A stretch of DNA of 15,136 nucleotides from Clostridia bacterium (GTDB taxonomy: Bacteria > Bacillota > Clostridia > Oscillospirales > Acutalibacteraceae). Below, piece by piece: positions 6,871-14,653 of the stretch (its first letter is position 1; each line of letters begins with the position of its first letter). Where the stretch lies: assembly GCA_900772705.1 (NCBI GenBank), contig CAAGRQ010000081.1:1-15136 (forward strand), in the 5' to 3' direction. Under the pieces are notes generated by a model. It was given only the letters and a program-made list of their open reading frames with translations. It was not told the origin of the DNA and did not search any database. The position numbers and the translations under genes are program-made.

Positions 6871-8523
6871 GTGAAAAAAAGGTACAATTACTTTGATGAC
6901 GACATCGACGAGAGCGGAGAAATAAAAAAACCGAACTCTAAAAAATCAGCAAAATCGGTAAAAATCGACGGCAAAAAAATACTTGCCGTGCTGAAATATG
7001 TAATTTCCGTTGTCGGAGTGAACATTCTTCTTTTTGCAAAAAAGATATACCGATTTTTCACAAAAAGCAATAAAAAGAGCAACGCAGTTAGGTTTGGCTT
7101 TTTCCTCGTTTTATTCACAATAATCGTCACCGTTGTCATTGCCTCTGTCTCCATAACAGTCTCCACGCATAAGCAAAACAGCAAAGAGGCGAAATTCGGC
7201 GCCGCCGCATATAATGTATGCAGCAAATATTCTGAAAAATACGGCATTGCAAACTATAAATTTATGAACAGCGAGTACGGAGTAAAGGGCTGTATGCTCA
7301 CGGGTCTGTGCGTCGCAAGAGAAATAGATTTCAACGCAGACGGCATCGAAGAACTTTTGCTCGGATATAATGACAACGATACATATCACATTGAAGTCTG
7401 GGGCTTTCATTCGGGCGATTTCATTCAATTGTACAGTAAGAATGTATTTCAGCGAAGCGACAGAAACAGCGATATTTGGATTTCGCTCTACACCGACGAC
7501 AATCAATTCTACCTTGCCGAGCACAGCGGCGACAAAGCGGAAAATGTAAAAATACTCAGACTCGCAGGCAAAGAATTTAAGGAAAAGAACGAGGCGTCAT
7601 ATGACGAAGAATCGCTCAAATACACCATGCACAAAAAGGACGCAACCGACAATTTCGAAAAAATTCGTTTTGCGGTTTTGAGAGAAACCACCGCCTCGGA
7701 AATCGTGGACTCCACCCTCGATGTAATCGACGGATTTTCAAAAAACAAGGAGCAGAGTGCAGGCGAAAACAACTCCGACTCCGCCGACGGCAAAACTCAA
7801 CTCGAGCCGATAAATTCCGCCTACTATTCCATCGTGGAAAATTACAATAAGGAATACGGTTACTCCTCACTCGACAATATGTCCGAACTTCCGTGCATCT
7901 CGGGCTTGGCTGCAGTTGATTTAATCGACTTTAACGGTGACGGCACAAACGAACTTTTGCTCATCTGCCGCCGCACGGTAAACGAGAGAAGCGAAAACGA
8001 TAACGGCGAATATATCTCTGTTGCAAAAGAAAAATATTTTTGCGAAATATACACCTTTAACGGCGAAAAAGCACTTAATGTATATCAAAGCGAGGGTATA
8101 TCCAATCTTTCGGACAGCACGGACACCGCATATTACATCATCAAAAATGACGGTAATGAAAAGAAACTGTGCATAAACACCTTCAACTATTCTCAGCGTG
8201 GCAGAGTGATGAATTCAACGAGCAAGGTGCTTTACTTTGACGGAGAGAGATTTGAACTCGAGAGCAAGTTCGGAGTTGACAGCGAATACGGCTATAACTC
8301 CTACTATGTAAATTCCAAATCCGTATATAAATCGAAATTCATCAGTGAAGGCGGATACTCGGTGCCGTTCTTTGACGGAACAAAAACCTTTGATTCATCA
8401 AAATACAGCATTACATATCTCAGAGTAAAAAGAGATGAAGTATCAAAAATCAAAGGCATTCCCGACAAAACCGAGGAGGTCATAAAAAAATTAAATCCGT
8501 CCTACAATCCCCAAAAACAATAA
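6871..8523 (+). CDS. membrane-anchored protein with duplicated outer domain and DxNxDG motifs
   Basis: A 550-residue protein of no family I can name. A basic cytosolic head (1-70, rich in Lys) contains a short hydrophobic stretch at 37-55 and is followed by a strong membrane helix at about 74-97; the rest should lie outside the cell. The outer part appears duplicated. Ala-Tyr-Asn-Val-Cys-Ser-Lys-Tyr-Ser-Glu-Lys-Tyr-Gly (113-125) resembles Tyr-Tyr-Ser-Ile-Val-Glu-Asn-Tyr-Asn-Lys-Glu-Tyr-Gly (318-330), and Asp-Phe-Asn-Ala-Asp-Gly-Ile-Glu-Glu-Leu-Leu-Leu (153-164) resembles Asp-Phe-Asn-Gly-Asp-Gly-Thr-Asn-Glu-Leu-Leu-Leu (353-364), exactly 200 residues apart. Such loops recall calcium sites of FG-GAP/VCBS-type or dockerin-like repeats. 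A Ser/Asp/Asn-rich linker (289-312) divides the halves. The GTG start is fixed by the AAGGAGG site. The gene is alone between its own promoter and a terminator, so its context gives no function. Confidence 0.85.
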   Translation: MKKRYNYFDDDIDESGEIKKPNSKKSAKSVKIDGKKILAVLKYVISVVGVNILLFAKKIYRFFTKSNKKSNAVRFGFFLVLFTIIVTVVIASVSITVSTHKQNSKEAKFGAAAYNVCSKYSEKYGIANYKFMNSEYGVKGCMLTGLCVAREIDFNADGIEELLLGYNDNDTYHIEVWGFHSGDFIQLYSKNVFQRSDRNSDIWISLYTDDNQFYLAEHSGDKAENVKILRLAGKEFKEKNEASYDEESLKYTMHKKDATDNFEKIRFAVLRETTASEIVDSTLDVIDGFSKNKEQSAGENNSDSADGKTQLEPINSAYYSIVENYNKEYGYSSLDNMSELPCISGLAAVDLIDFNGDGTNELLLICRRTVNERSENDNGEYISVAKEKYFCEIYTFNGEKALNVYQSEGISNLSDSTDTAYYIIKNDGNEKKLCINTFNYSQRGRVMNSTSKVLYFDGERFELESKFGVDSEYGYNSYYVNSKSVYKSKFISEGGYSVPFFDGTKTFDSSKYSITYLRVKRDEVSKIKGIPDKTEEVIKKLNPSYNPQKQ

Positions 8524-8528
8524 CACAA

Positions 8529-8568
8529 CAGACCGAAACTGTTAAGGGCTTCGGTCTGCTTTCTTTTT
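8529..8568 (+). terminator. Rho-independent terminator after the 550-residue membrane protein
   Basis: A perfect 9-bp inverted repeat (CAGACCGAA at 8529-8537, TTCGGTCTG at 8550-8558) with a 12-base loop is followed by a pyrimidine/T tract (8559-8568). It starts 5 bp after the stop codon. Confidence 0.9.
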
Positions 8569-8617
8569 GCACTATCAAGATAATGTTAAATAAAAATAAA
8601 ATATATGTAAAATATTA

Positions 8618-8646
8618 TTGAACGGCTGAAAATAAAGTGTTATAAT
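8618..8646 (+). promoter_or_regulatory. sigma-A promoter of the GPH transporter unit
   Basis: TTGAAC (8618-8623) and a perfect TATAAT (8641-8646) are 17 bp apart. Transcription should begin near 8653. This argues against the GTG at 8652 as a start codon and for the ATG at 8679, which has AAAAGGAG in front of it. The upstream 40 bp are very AT-rich and could act as an UP element. Confidence 0.88.
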
Positions 8647-8678
8647 GTTTTGTGAATTTTACTAAAAGGAGCAACTTT

Positions 8679-10223
8679 ATGTCCAAGAAAAAGGCTGCCG
8701 TGGCAGAAAATGCCGCAACGGCAGAAAAGAAGTACATGAAGCCGTCCGAAATTGCCACTTTCGGTATAGGACTGTTCGGTGTAGCCCTGCTCACCGGATG
8801 GATGCCCGATTACACAATGACATTTTTCGCCGACTTCGCATTCAAAGGCAAGGGCTTTGACAGCAGCCAACTTGCAAATGTTGTATCGCTCGTATTCGGT
8901 GTGGCCGGCATCATCGGCGCAGTGTGTGAACTCGTCATCGGCGTTTTGGTCGACAGAACGAGAACGCCGCTCGGAAAGGTTAAGCCGTGGGTCGGTTTCG
9001 GCGCAATACCGTTTGCAATCATTTCAATGCTTGTTTTCATTGCGCCCAGCACAAGTTCGTTTACAATCGCCACAATATGGATGTTTGTAATTTACTCGCT
9101 TTATACGGCAATTTCGTGTGCGGTAGAGTCCCCGTCAAACTGTTTCGGTGCTCTGTGCTCACCTAACCCGAGCGAGCGTTCAAGCGCTATTTCCATCGCA
9201 TCGTTCCTGCGTTCGGTAGGACAGAGCGGCGGTCAGGTAGTTATCATCGTAGTTCCGCTCATTATGAAGGCTCTTATGGGTCAGCAGCAGTATAAAAACG
9301 CAGAGGGTCAGGGTCTCGACCTCATCATTTCCACCGCAGTTTGTGCACTCGGAATGATAATCTTTGTTATGATTTTCTTTGCAAACAACAAAGAGAGAGT
9401 CCCCTATACAAGCGAAAATGTCAGCCTTAAAGAATCCATTAAGCTCGTATTCACAAACAAAAACCTGCTTATGGTTTCGCTCACAAAACTGTTCGGCTTC
9501 GGCAGAGGCGTATACGGTACCGTATCGCTTTATATCGCAGTTTACCTCCTCGGCTCAAAAGGACTTAAACTTGCACTTATGCTGCCTATGGGTATAGGCA
9601 CCGCCGTGGGCACCCTGCTCGTAAACTTCGTGCTTAAGAAATTTTCCACAAAGCAAACATACATAATCTTTTGTGTATACGGTGCGTCCGCAATGGCTAT
9701 TCTGTTCCTCGCTTCCAAAGGAATCGGCTTTAACAGCAACCTTATCATACCGTTCCTCATCCTCAATTTCTTCTGCGGCATTCAGCACGGCAACACAAAT
9801 GTTACACCTAACATTATGATTGCGGACTGTATCGACGAGATGGAATATAAGACAGGTAAGCGCCAGGAAGGTCTTGCTTACGCCGGCTACGGCTTGTTCT
9901 CAAAAATCGCATCGGCAGGCACAAAATGGCTCGCTCCCGTACTCGTTTACACCTGGTCGGGATATCAGTTCTCCACCAGCCCGAGCGTTGCATACGCAGA
10001 ACAGTCAAACGAGGTACTTATGAAATTCCTCGCCATATACACAATTATACCGGCTATTTTCGTTATTCTTCAGTTCATCCCGATTCTCTTCTACGATATG
10101 GTAGGCGAAAAGAAGGAAAGAATCACCGCTGCCCTGCTTGAAAAGAGAGCAAAGGAAGAGGCTGAGGCTAAAGAGACAGAGGAAGCAATTGACGAATCCG
10201 ACGCCGACAGCGTGGCAGAATAG
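8679..10223 (+). CDS. GPH-family (MelB-like) sugar:cation symporter, MFS fold
   Basis: A 514-residue polytopic membrane protein of the glycoside-pentoside-hexuronide:cation symporter family (MFS_2). The early cytoplasmic loop has the family pattern Asp-Arg-Thr-Arg-Thr-Pro-Leu-Gly-Lys-Val-Lys-Pro-Trp (92-104). The late motif Asp-Glu-Met-Glu-Tyr-Lys-Thr-Gly-Lys-Arg-Gln-Glu-Gly (386-398) matches the Asp-Tyr-x-Glu-x-x-Thr-Gly-x-Arg-x-Glu-Gly box of MelB, XylP and UidB relatives. About twelve hydrophobic segments lie between 25 and 475, followed by a highly charged cytosolic tail (476-514). Members usually couple sugar or glycoside uptake to Na+ or H+. No glycosidase or sugar regulator is nearby, so the substrate is unknown. 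I start at the ATG with the AAAAGGAG site; a GTG 27 bp upstream coincides with the predicted transcription start. The next gene follows after 10 bp. Confidence 0.88.
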   Translation: MSKKKAAVAENAATAEKKYMKPSEIATFGIGLFGVALLTGWMPDYTMTFFADFAFKGKGFDSSQLANVVSLVFGVAGIIGAVCELVIGVLVDRTRTPLGKVKPWVGFGAIPFAIISMLVFIAPSTSSFTIATIWMFVIYSLYTAISCAVESPSNCFGALCSPNPSERSSAISIASFLRSVGQSGGQVVIIVVPLIMKALMGQQQYKNAEGQGLDLIISTAVCALGMIIFVMIFFANNKERVPYTSENVSLKESIKLVFTNKNLLMVSLTKLFGFGRGVYGTVSLYIAVYLLGSKGLKLALMLPMGIGTAVGTLLVNFVLKKFSTKQTYIIFCVYGASAMAILFLASKGIGFNSNLIIPFLILNFFCGIQHGNTNVTPNIMIADCIDEMEYKTGKRQEGLAYAGYGLFSKIASAGTKWLAPVLVYTWSGYQFSTSPSVAYAEQSNEVLMKFLAIYTIIPAIFVILQFIPILFYDMVGEKKERITAALLEKRAKEEAEAKETEEAIDESDADSVAE

Positions 10224-10233
10224 GAGGTACAGT

Positions 10234-11199
10234 ATGGCTAAAAAAGAATTTAAGGCAGGACTTTACGGAGTGACTGCGGCTGTTCTTGTTGCAGTAGTTT
10301 TAATCGGCTTAACCGTATTTGCATTCACCTCCAGATACAATGCCTTTTCTCCCGAAAAGGTGGCTCAATCCTACGCCGACACCATAGTTCAAAACGGCGA
10401 CGGTTATAACGCATTGAAAGTTTCTCTCGTATCAAAGGAGCAGAAATTCGGCAATTTTGTAATCAATGCTTATATGGCTCCTTACATCAATGACGGCAAA
10501 GATGTTAAGCAAAATGAATTAATCGGCACAGGCTCTGACGAAGAAGCACAAATGCTCGACACGGTTTACAACACAATGTACGACTACTATGAAGATCTTA
10601 TGAAAACAATCGGACTTCAAAATTACGACGAGTTTTACAGCCTCTATTTTGCAAAACTCAAAGAGGTCAGAGCGGCTGTTCTTCAAGACGATTATATGGA
10701 CACAGACTTTATGTTCAGCGTGTTTGAATCCAATGTTCAGACCTATGCAAACAAGTTGACAGGTACGGAAGAAAAACTTGCAGCCGACAAAAAAACCGTT
10801 ATTCAAAAGGCTTCAACAGGTATCTATCAGGAACTTTACGGCAAAGACTACAAACTCACGACTGCCGTAACCGACACAAAAGAATTGTCTGCCGACGAAG
10901 TCGAGACTTATGTAACAGGCTACAAGAACAGAATTGTTCCTATTATCCAAAAGAACGAAGCTTTTGCAGACACGCTTGACGACGAAAAATCCTCGGCAAT
11001 GAAAGCCGCATTTGAAAATCTTGATGTTGCAGACAGCATTGAAGCGGTTGACGAATGCACCGTTGAGGTAACAAATCAAAACGGCGATGTCGTTGCAAGC
11101 ACAAAGGTTTATGTTGTAAGAATCGGCAACAGTTGGTATGTCGACAATTCAAACACCGACACCGCACCGCTTTACATACTTCAAAGCGAACAAAAATAA
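10234..11199 (+). CDS. membrane-anchored extracytoplasmic protein of unknown function
   Basis: A 321-residue protein with a short basic N-terminus and one hydrophobic helix (about 11-32). It lacks a lipobox cysteine and a clear cleavage site, so it is probably anchored with a mostly helical, acidic domain outside. The C-terminal 30 residues (Tyr-Val-Val-Arg-Ile-Gly-Asn-Ser-Trp-Tyr-Val and on) form a beta pattern like that ending lumazine-binding/NTF2-like outer domains, where a Trp-Tyr/Trp-Lys strand is common; this resemblance is weak. I do not recognise the family. The ATG at 10234 is chosen because the AGGAGG site (10222-10227) overlaps the transporter stop; the longer reading frame beginning at 10138 only adds a shadow of the transporter tail. 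Co-transcription with the GPH symporter is very likely, so it may serve that carrier, but this rests on position only. Confidence 0.8.
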   Translation: MAKKEFKAGLYGVTAAVLVAVVLIGLTVFAFTSRYNAFSPEKVAQSYADTIVQNGDGYNALKVSLVSKEQKFGNFVINAYMAPYINDGKDVKQNELIGTGSDEEAQMLDTVYNTMYDYYEDLMKTIGLQNYDEFYSLYFAKLKEVRAAVLQDDYMDTDFMFSVFESNVQTYANKLTGTEEKLAADKKTVIQKASTGIYQELYGKDYKLTTAVTDTKELSADEVETYVTGYKNRIVPIIQKNEAFADTLDDEKSSAMKAAFENLDVADSIEAVDECTVEVTNQNGDVVASTKVYVVRIGNSWYVDNSNTDTAPLYILQSEQK

Positions 11200-11214
11200 A
11201 TAAAAATCACATTC

Positions 11215-11252
11215 TGCTCTCCCCTGCCGCAAGGCTTAGGAGAGCATTTTTT
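11215..11252 (+). terminator. Rho-independent terminator of the GPH transporter unit
   Basis: An 8-bp perfect stem (TGCTCTCC at 11215-11222, GGAGAGCA at 11239-11246) encloses a second small stem, GCC-GCAA-GGC, capped by a GNRA-type loop. Six T follow (11247-11252). It lies 15 bp after the stop codon. Confidence 0.93.
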
Positions 11253-11319
11253 CGCCGTTTTTCGCCCTGAAATGTTTACATATCTGTAACAAAATTAACA
11301 AAAAAATTACGCAAAAGAC

Positions 11320-11348
11320 TTGATATAATTATCGATATGTTATATTAT
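11320..11348 (+). promoter_or_regulatory. sigma-A promoter of the ftsE-ftsX-peptidase operon
   Basis: TTGATA (11320-11325) and TATTAT (11343-11348) are 17 bp apart. A start near 11355 gives a leader of about 57 bases, AT-rich and without a visible stable hairpin, before the GTG at 11412. Confidence 0.8.
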
Positions 11349-11411
11349 ATCAATAAGTATGGCATATAGTCATATTATAAAATTAGATGAATTTTGATAG
11401 GAGTAATTGTC

Positions 11412-12269
11412 GTGATAGAATTCAAGGATGTCACAAAAATATATGACAGCAACGACACCCACGCCCTTGAAAAGGTTAATATAAAAATCGAGGACGGAGA
11501 GTTTGTATTTGTTGTCGGCTCTTCCGGTGCAGGTAAAAGTACATTTCTTAAACTTATTATGCACGAGGAAAAGCCCACCGAAGGCGAAGTAGTAGTAAAC
11601 GGCTATTCTTCCGCCACCATGAAAAAGAAACAGATTCCTTATTACAGAAGAACCATGGGAATAGTTTTCCAGGATTTCAGAATCATACCGAAAATGAGCG
11701 TTTTCGATAATGTTGCGTTTGCCATGCGTGTTATAGGCACGGGCGAAAAGGAAATCAGAAAGAGAGTTCCCTACATTCTCCAACTTGTCGGTCTAAGCGA
11801 AAAGGCAAGGTCTATGCCGAACGAACTGTCGGGCGGCGAACAGCAGAGAGTTTCGCTCGCAAGAGCACTGGTAAACAACCCGAAACTTATCATTGCGGAC
11901 GAGCCTACCGGTAATGTAGACCCCGAAATGAGCCACGAAATCGTAGACCTTTTAACAAAAATCAATAACAGCGGCACAACGGTTGTAATGGTAACCCACG
12001 AGCACGATCTCGTTCGTACATTCCAAAGACGAGTTATCGTTATTCAGCACGGCAAGGTTGTATCCGATACGCCCGACCCGACCTTTGCAAAGTTTAACGC
12101 AAAGGAAATTAACAAAAAGGCTCCCGCCGCTATGTACTACTACGAAGAAGATGTTAAGCAGGAAAATATTACAGAGGTTTTTGACAATCTCGAAGATTCC
12201 GTTTCATCAAAAGAAAATAGTGACGGTGAGGTTGACCTCAACGATTTAGCAAACGGAGGTGAGCAGTAA
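11412..12269 (+). CDS. ftsE: cell division ATP-binding protein FtsE, with C-terminal extension
   Basis: A 285-residue ABC ATPase that pairs with FtsX at the division site; ATP turnover is relayed through FtsX to a cell-wall hydrolase outside. All ABC motifs are intact: Walker A Gly-Ser-Ser-Gly-Ala-Gly-Lys-Ser (36-43), Q-loop Val-Phe-Gln-Asp-Phe-Arg (85-90), signature Leu-Ser-Gly-Gly-Glu-Gln-Gln-Arg (139-146), Walker B with Asp-Glu-Pro-Thr-Gly-Asn-Val-Asp (163-170) and the switch His in Val-Thr-His-Glu (194-197). The Gln-Asp-Phe-Arg stretch is typical of FtsE. Usual length is near 225-230 residues; here about 55 extra residues follow, largely acidic and probably disordered. The start is GTG 11412 with AGGAG 8 bp upstream; a TTG at 11394 is possible in frame but lies before the ribosome binding site. 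The stop overlaps the ftsX ATG (TAATG). Confidence 0.95.
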   Translation: MIEFKDVTKIYDSNDTHALEKVNIKIEDGEFVFVVGSSGAGKSTFLKLIMHEEKPTEGEVVVNGYSSATMKKKQIPYYRRTMGIVFQDFRIIPKMSVFDNVAFAMRVIGTGEKEIRKRVPYILQLVGLSEKARSMPNELSGGEQQRVSLARALVNNPKLIIADEPTGNVDPEMSHEIVDLLTKINNSGTTVVMVTHEHDLVRTFQRRVIVIQHGKVVSDTPDPTFAKFNAKEINKKAPAAMYYYEEDVKQENITEVFDNLEDSVSSKENSDGEVDLNDLANGGEQ

Positions 12270-13237
12270 TGTCGGGATCAAGCTTCAGATACCTCATCAA
12301 AGAGGGCTTTAGAAACACCTGGACAAACCGTATGATGTCAATAGCTTCCATCTGCGTTCTGCTCAGTTGTCTGGTAATCATCGGCTCCGCTTCAATGATT
12401 TTCCTCAATATAGAATCACTCGTAAATAAGATTGAAGCCGAAAATGTAATTATGGTGTATATCGGAGACAAGACCCTCGCCGAAAGCAACGAGAGCGACT
12501 CTCTCGACATAGACTCCTCCATCACCCAGGAGGATATAGACAAAATGGGCGACGAACTCAGAGCAATGAGCAATGTCGAAAATGTCGAATTCGTGTCAAA
12601 AGAGAAAGCATGGGATGAGCAACTTGCCACCATGGAGGACGCTCAGGCTGAACTGTTTAAGGAAGAAACGGACAAAATTCCGCTTCCAAACGCCTATAAA
12701 GTTACGGTAAAAGATTTGTCGCAGTTTAACCAAACGGTAGATGAAATCAAAAAACTCGATAACATATACACCGTGCGCCAAAACACCGACCTTGCAAAGA
12801 AACTCGACACCCTCTCACGAGGCATAAGCGTAATTGCGATTGTAATTATCGCCGTGTTGTTTGTAATTTCGCTGTTTATCATTTCAAACACAATCAAACT
12901 TACCGTTTACTCACGCCGACTTGAAATCAGCATTATGAAAAGCGTAGGCGCAACAAACGGTTTCGTTCAGCTTCCGTTCGTTGTCGAGGGTATCATTCTC
13001 GGTATCGTTTCGGGCGTTATCTCGCTCGGCGCCGTTTGGGGAATTTACGAACTGGCAGTCAGCAGGCTGGGCGATGTATTCTCGTCGATAGGTCTCGTTC
13101 CGCTGGAATTTAAGAAATATGCGCTTATTATGCTCGGCGTTTTCGTAGCGATAGGTATCTTAAGCGGCGTAGGCGGTTCGCTCATCACGATGAGAAAATA
13201 TTTGAATAAGGAAGGCAGTGAGATAAGTGCGATTTAA
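12269..13237 (+). CDS. ftsX: cell division protein FtsX
   Basis: A 322-residue membrane partner of FtsE. The layout is classical: a basic N-terminus (Phe-Arg-Tyr-Leu-Ile-Lys-Glu-Gly-Phe-Arg-Asn-Thr), membrane helix 1 (about 25-47), a large outer domain (about 48-184), then three helices (185-207, 233-259, 284-306) and a short cytosolic tail. The FtsX-specific coupling segment Glu-Ile-Ser-Ile-Met-Lys-Ser-Val-Gly-Ala-Thr (219-229) lies in the cytosolic loop after helix 2 and would contact FtsE. The outer domain binds the hydrolase in EnvC- and PcsB-type systems. The ATG shares one base with the ftsE stop and has a GGAGG site inside the ftsE end. The last 11 bp overlap the start of the M23 peptidase gene, so all three are expected to be made together. 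Confidence 0.95.
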   Translation: MSGSSFRYLIKEGFRNTWTNRMMSIASICVLLSCLVIIGSASMIFLNIESLVNKIEAENVIMVYIGDKTLAESNESDSLDIDSSITQEDIDKMGDELRAMSNVENVEFVSKEKAWDEQLATMEDAQAELFKEETDKIPLPNAYKVTVKDLSQFNQTVDEIKKLDNIYTVRQNTDLAKKLDTLSRGISVIAIVIIAVLFVISLFIISNTIKLTVYSRRLEISIMKSVGATNGFVQLPFVVEGIILGIVSGVISLGAVWGIYELAVSRLGDVFSSIGLVPLEFKKYALIMLGVFVAIGILSGVGGSLITMRKYLNKEGSEISAI

Positions 13238-14477
13238 GAGATTATTATCATTAGTTTTATCCGTGATTTTTGTATTCAGCATTGCGGGCTCTTCGTTTTC
13301 GGCTTATGCAAAAAGTTACACACAGTCCGACCTTAACCGACTCAGGCAGGCGAATGCAGAGGCGCAGAAAAAAATCGACTCTCTCTCAAAGGATAAGAGC
13401 AATACAGACGAATATATTGCGGCTCTCGATAAAAAAATTCAGGTGCTCAAAGACCAAATCAAAGCCCTGGAATCACAAAAAAGCGACCTTGAAAAAAGCA
13501 TCAGCGATATAAAAACTCAGATGGACGAAACCGAAGCGGAGATGAAGCGTATTCAGGACGAAATCGCCGCTAAACAGGCGGAATACGACAAGATATTCAA
13601 CGAATACTGTCAGCGTCTGAGAGCCATGTATGTTTCGGGTCAGGCGAGCAACCTTGAGGTTCTTCTCACAAGTTCGGACATCAGTTCGATACTCACAAGA
13701 AGCGAAATGATTAAATCGGTATCCCGCAAGGATAACCAAACCCTTAACGAACTTACAAAGAAGATGCAGGAGATAGAAAAGGACAAGGCTTCCCTGCAAA
13801 AGAAAAAGGTTGAACTTGAAGACAACAAGACAAAACTTGAAAGCCAAAAGAAAGAACTCGAGCAAAATATCAGCGAGGTAAATTCATCAAAGTCGGAACT
13901 TGATTCCGAGATGGCTAAGGCTAACGAGGCGATGAAAAACATTAATAAAGATATCCGTGAATATCAAGAAACTATGTCAGACAATTCTGATGAAATGCAG
14001 AGAATTGCTGCCGAAATCCGCAGACAGCAGGCGGCAAGCAGCAGTGGTTCGCACAGCACCGGCTCTATGAGCGGTTCAACCGGTAACGGCGGCTCACACG
14101 GTAACGGTTCGCTGGGCTATCCGACAGATTCAAGAACAATCTCGGCAGGCTTTCCTACATATTCGGGCGGCGGCTGGCACGGCGGCATAGACTTCCCTGT
14201 TTCGTCAGGTTCAAATGTATATGCGGCGGCATCGGGTACCGTAATTATCGCAAAAAACCTTAACTACAGTTACGGTCACTATCTGGTAATCGACCACGGC
14301 AACGGCTTGTCTACCCTTTATGCGCATAATACTACACTTTATGTAGGAGTGGGCGATCACGTAAACAAGGGTCAGGTTATCGCCGCAAGCGGCAGCACCG
14401 GAAACTCAACCGGACCGCACTGCCACTTTGAGGTAAGAATTAACGGTAACCAGGTTAACCCAATGAACTACCTATAA
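13227..14477 (+). CDS. secreted coiled-coil M23 (LytM) peptidase, FtsEX partner (EnvC/PcsB-like)
   Basis: A 416-residue secreted cell-wall enzyme. A signal peptide (1-28, basic start then Leu/Val-rich core ending Ala-Tyr-Ala) precedes a long coiled coil in two arms (about 30-135 and 168-266). Between them is a hinge, Arg-Ala-Met-Tyr-Val-Ser-Gly-Gln-Ala-Ser-Asn-Leu-Glu-Val-Leu-Leu (132-147), of the type seen in PcsB and CwlO. After a Ser/Gly linker (268-297) comes an M23 domain (about 298-416). The zinc and catalytic set is complete: His318 and Asp322 (His-Gly-Gly-Ile-Asp), His367 (Leu-Tyr-Ala-His), and His398/His400 (Pro-His-Cys-His-Phe). M23 enzymes cut peptidoglycan cross-bridges; E. coli EnvC has lost the site and only activates amidases, so this one is likely an active hydrolase. 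The GTG start overlaps ftsX by 11 bp; GGAAGG lies 11 bp upstream. Operon position strongly suggests gating by FtsEX. Confidence 0.92.
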   Translation: MRFKRLLSLVLSVIFVFSIAGSSFSAYAKSYTQSDLNRLRQANAEAQKKIDSLSKDKSNTDEYIAALDKKIQVLKDQIKALESQKSDLEKSISDIKTQMDETEAEMKRIQDEIAAKQAEYDKIFNEYCQRLRAMYVSGQASNLEVLLTSSDISSILTRSEMIKSVSRKDNQTLNELTKKMQEIEKDKASLQKKKVELEDNKTKLESQKKELEQNISEVNSSKSELDSEMAKANEAMKNINKDIREYQETMSDNSDEMQRIAAEIRRQQAASSSGSHSTGSMSGSTGNGGSHGNGSLGYPTDSRTISAGFPTYSGGGWHGGIDFPVSSGSNVYAAASGTVIIAKNLNYSYGHYLVIDHGNGLSTLYAHNTTLYVGVGDHVNKGQVIAASGSTGNSTGPHCHFEVRINGNQVNPMNYL

Positions 14478-14510
14478 GAAACACATATGCATAACTAATC
14501 AAATACAGTC

Positions 14511-14545
14511 AAAAATGCTACGGAGTAATCACCGTGGCATTTTTT
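14511..14545 (+). terminator. Rho-independent terminator of the ftsEX-peptidase operon
   Basis: A 9-bp stem (ATGCTACGG at 14515-14523, CCGTGGCAT at 14532-14540, one G-T pair) with an 8-base loop is flanked by an A run before it and six T after it, so the stem can extend. It could also stop transcription coming from the right. Confidence 0.92.
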
Positions 14546-14589
14546 CTTAAATAAAATTGTAAACATTATAAAAAATACATAATTTCTAT

Positions 14590-14618
14590 TTTACTTATAA
14601 TAATAAATGTGGTAAAAT
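14590..14618 (+). promoter_or_regulatory. probable promoter of a truncated plus-strand gene
   Basis: TTTACT (14590-14595) and TAAAAT (14613-14618) are 17 bp apart in very AT-rich DNA. They lead to a GGAGG site (14640-14644) and an ATG at 14654. The signals match those of other genes here, although the reading frame they serve stops after 18 codons. Confidence 0.55.
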
Positions 14619-14653
14619 ATACTGTGAGTAAGAATATTTGGAGGCGATTTAGT

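Noticed and set aside
8652..8678. Longer N-terminus of the GPH symporter from a GTG at 8652
   Set aside because: The GTG coincides with the predicted transcription start and has no ribosome binding site. The ATG at 8679 has AAAAGGAG at the right distance.
10138..10233. Longer N-terminus of the 321-residue anchored protein
   Set aside because: The extra 32 residues are an Arg/Lys-rich shadow of the symporter tail. AGGAGG and ATG at 10222-10236 give a proper start followed by a membrane helix.
11394..11411. TTG start of ftsE at 11394
   Set aside because: It comes before the AGGAG site, and the six extra residues are not part of the FtsE fold.
14041..14130. Short repeated Ser/Gly/His/Asn codons in the M23 gene as a tandem repeat or recombination site
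   Set aside because: It is an ordinary low-complexity linker between the coiled coil and the peptidase domain, with no exact repeat unit of useful length.
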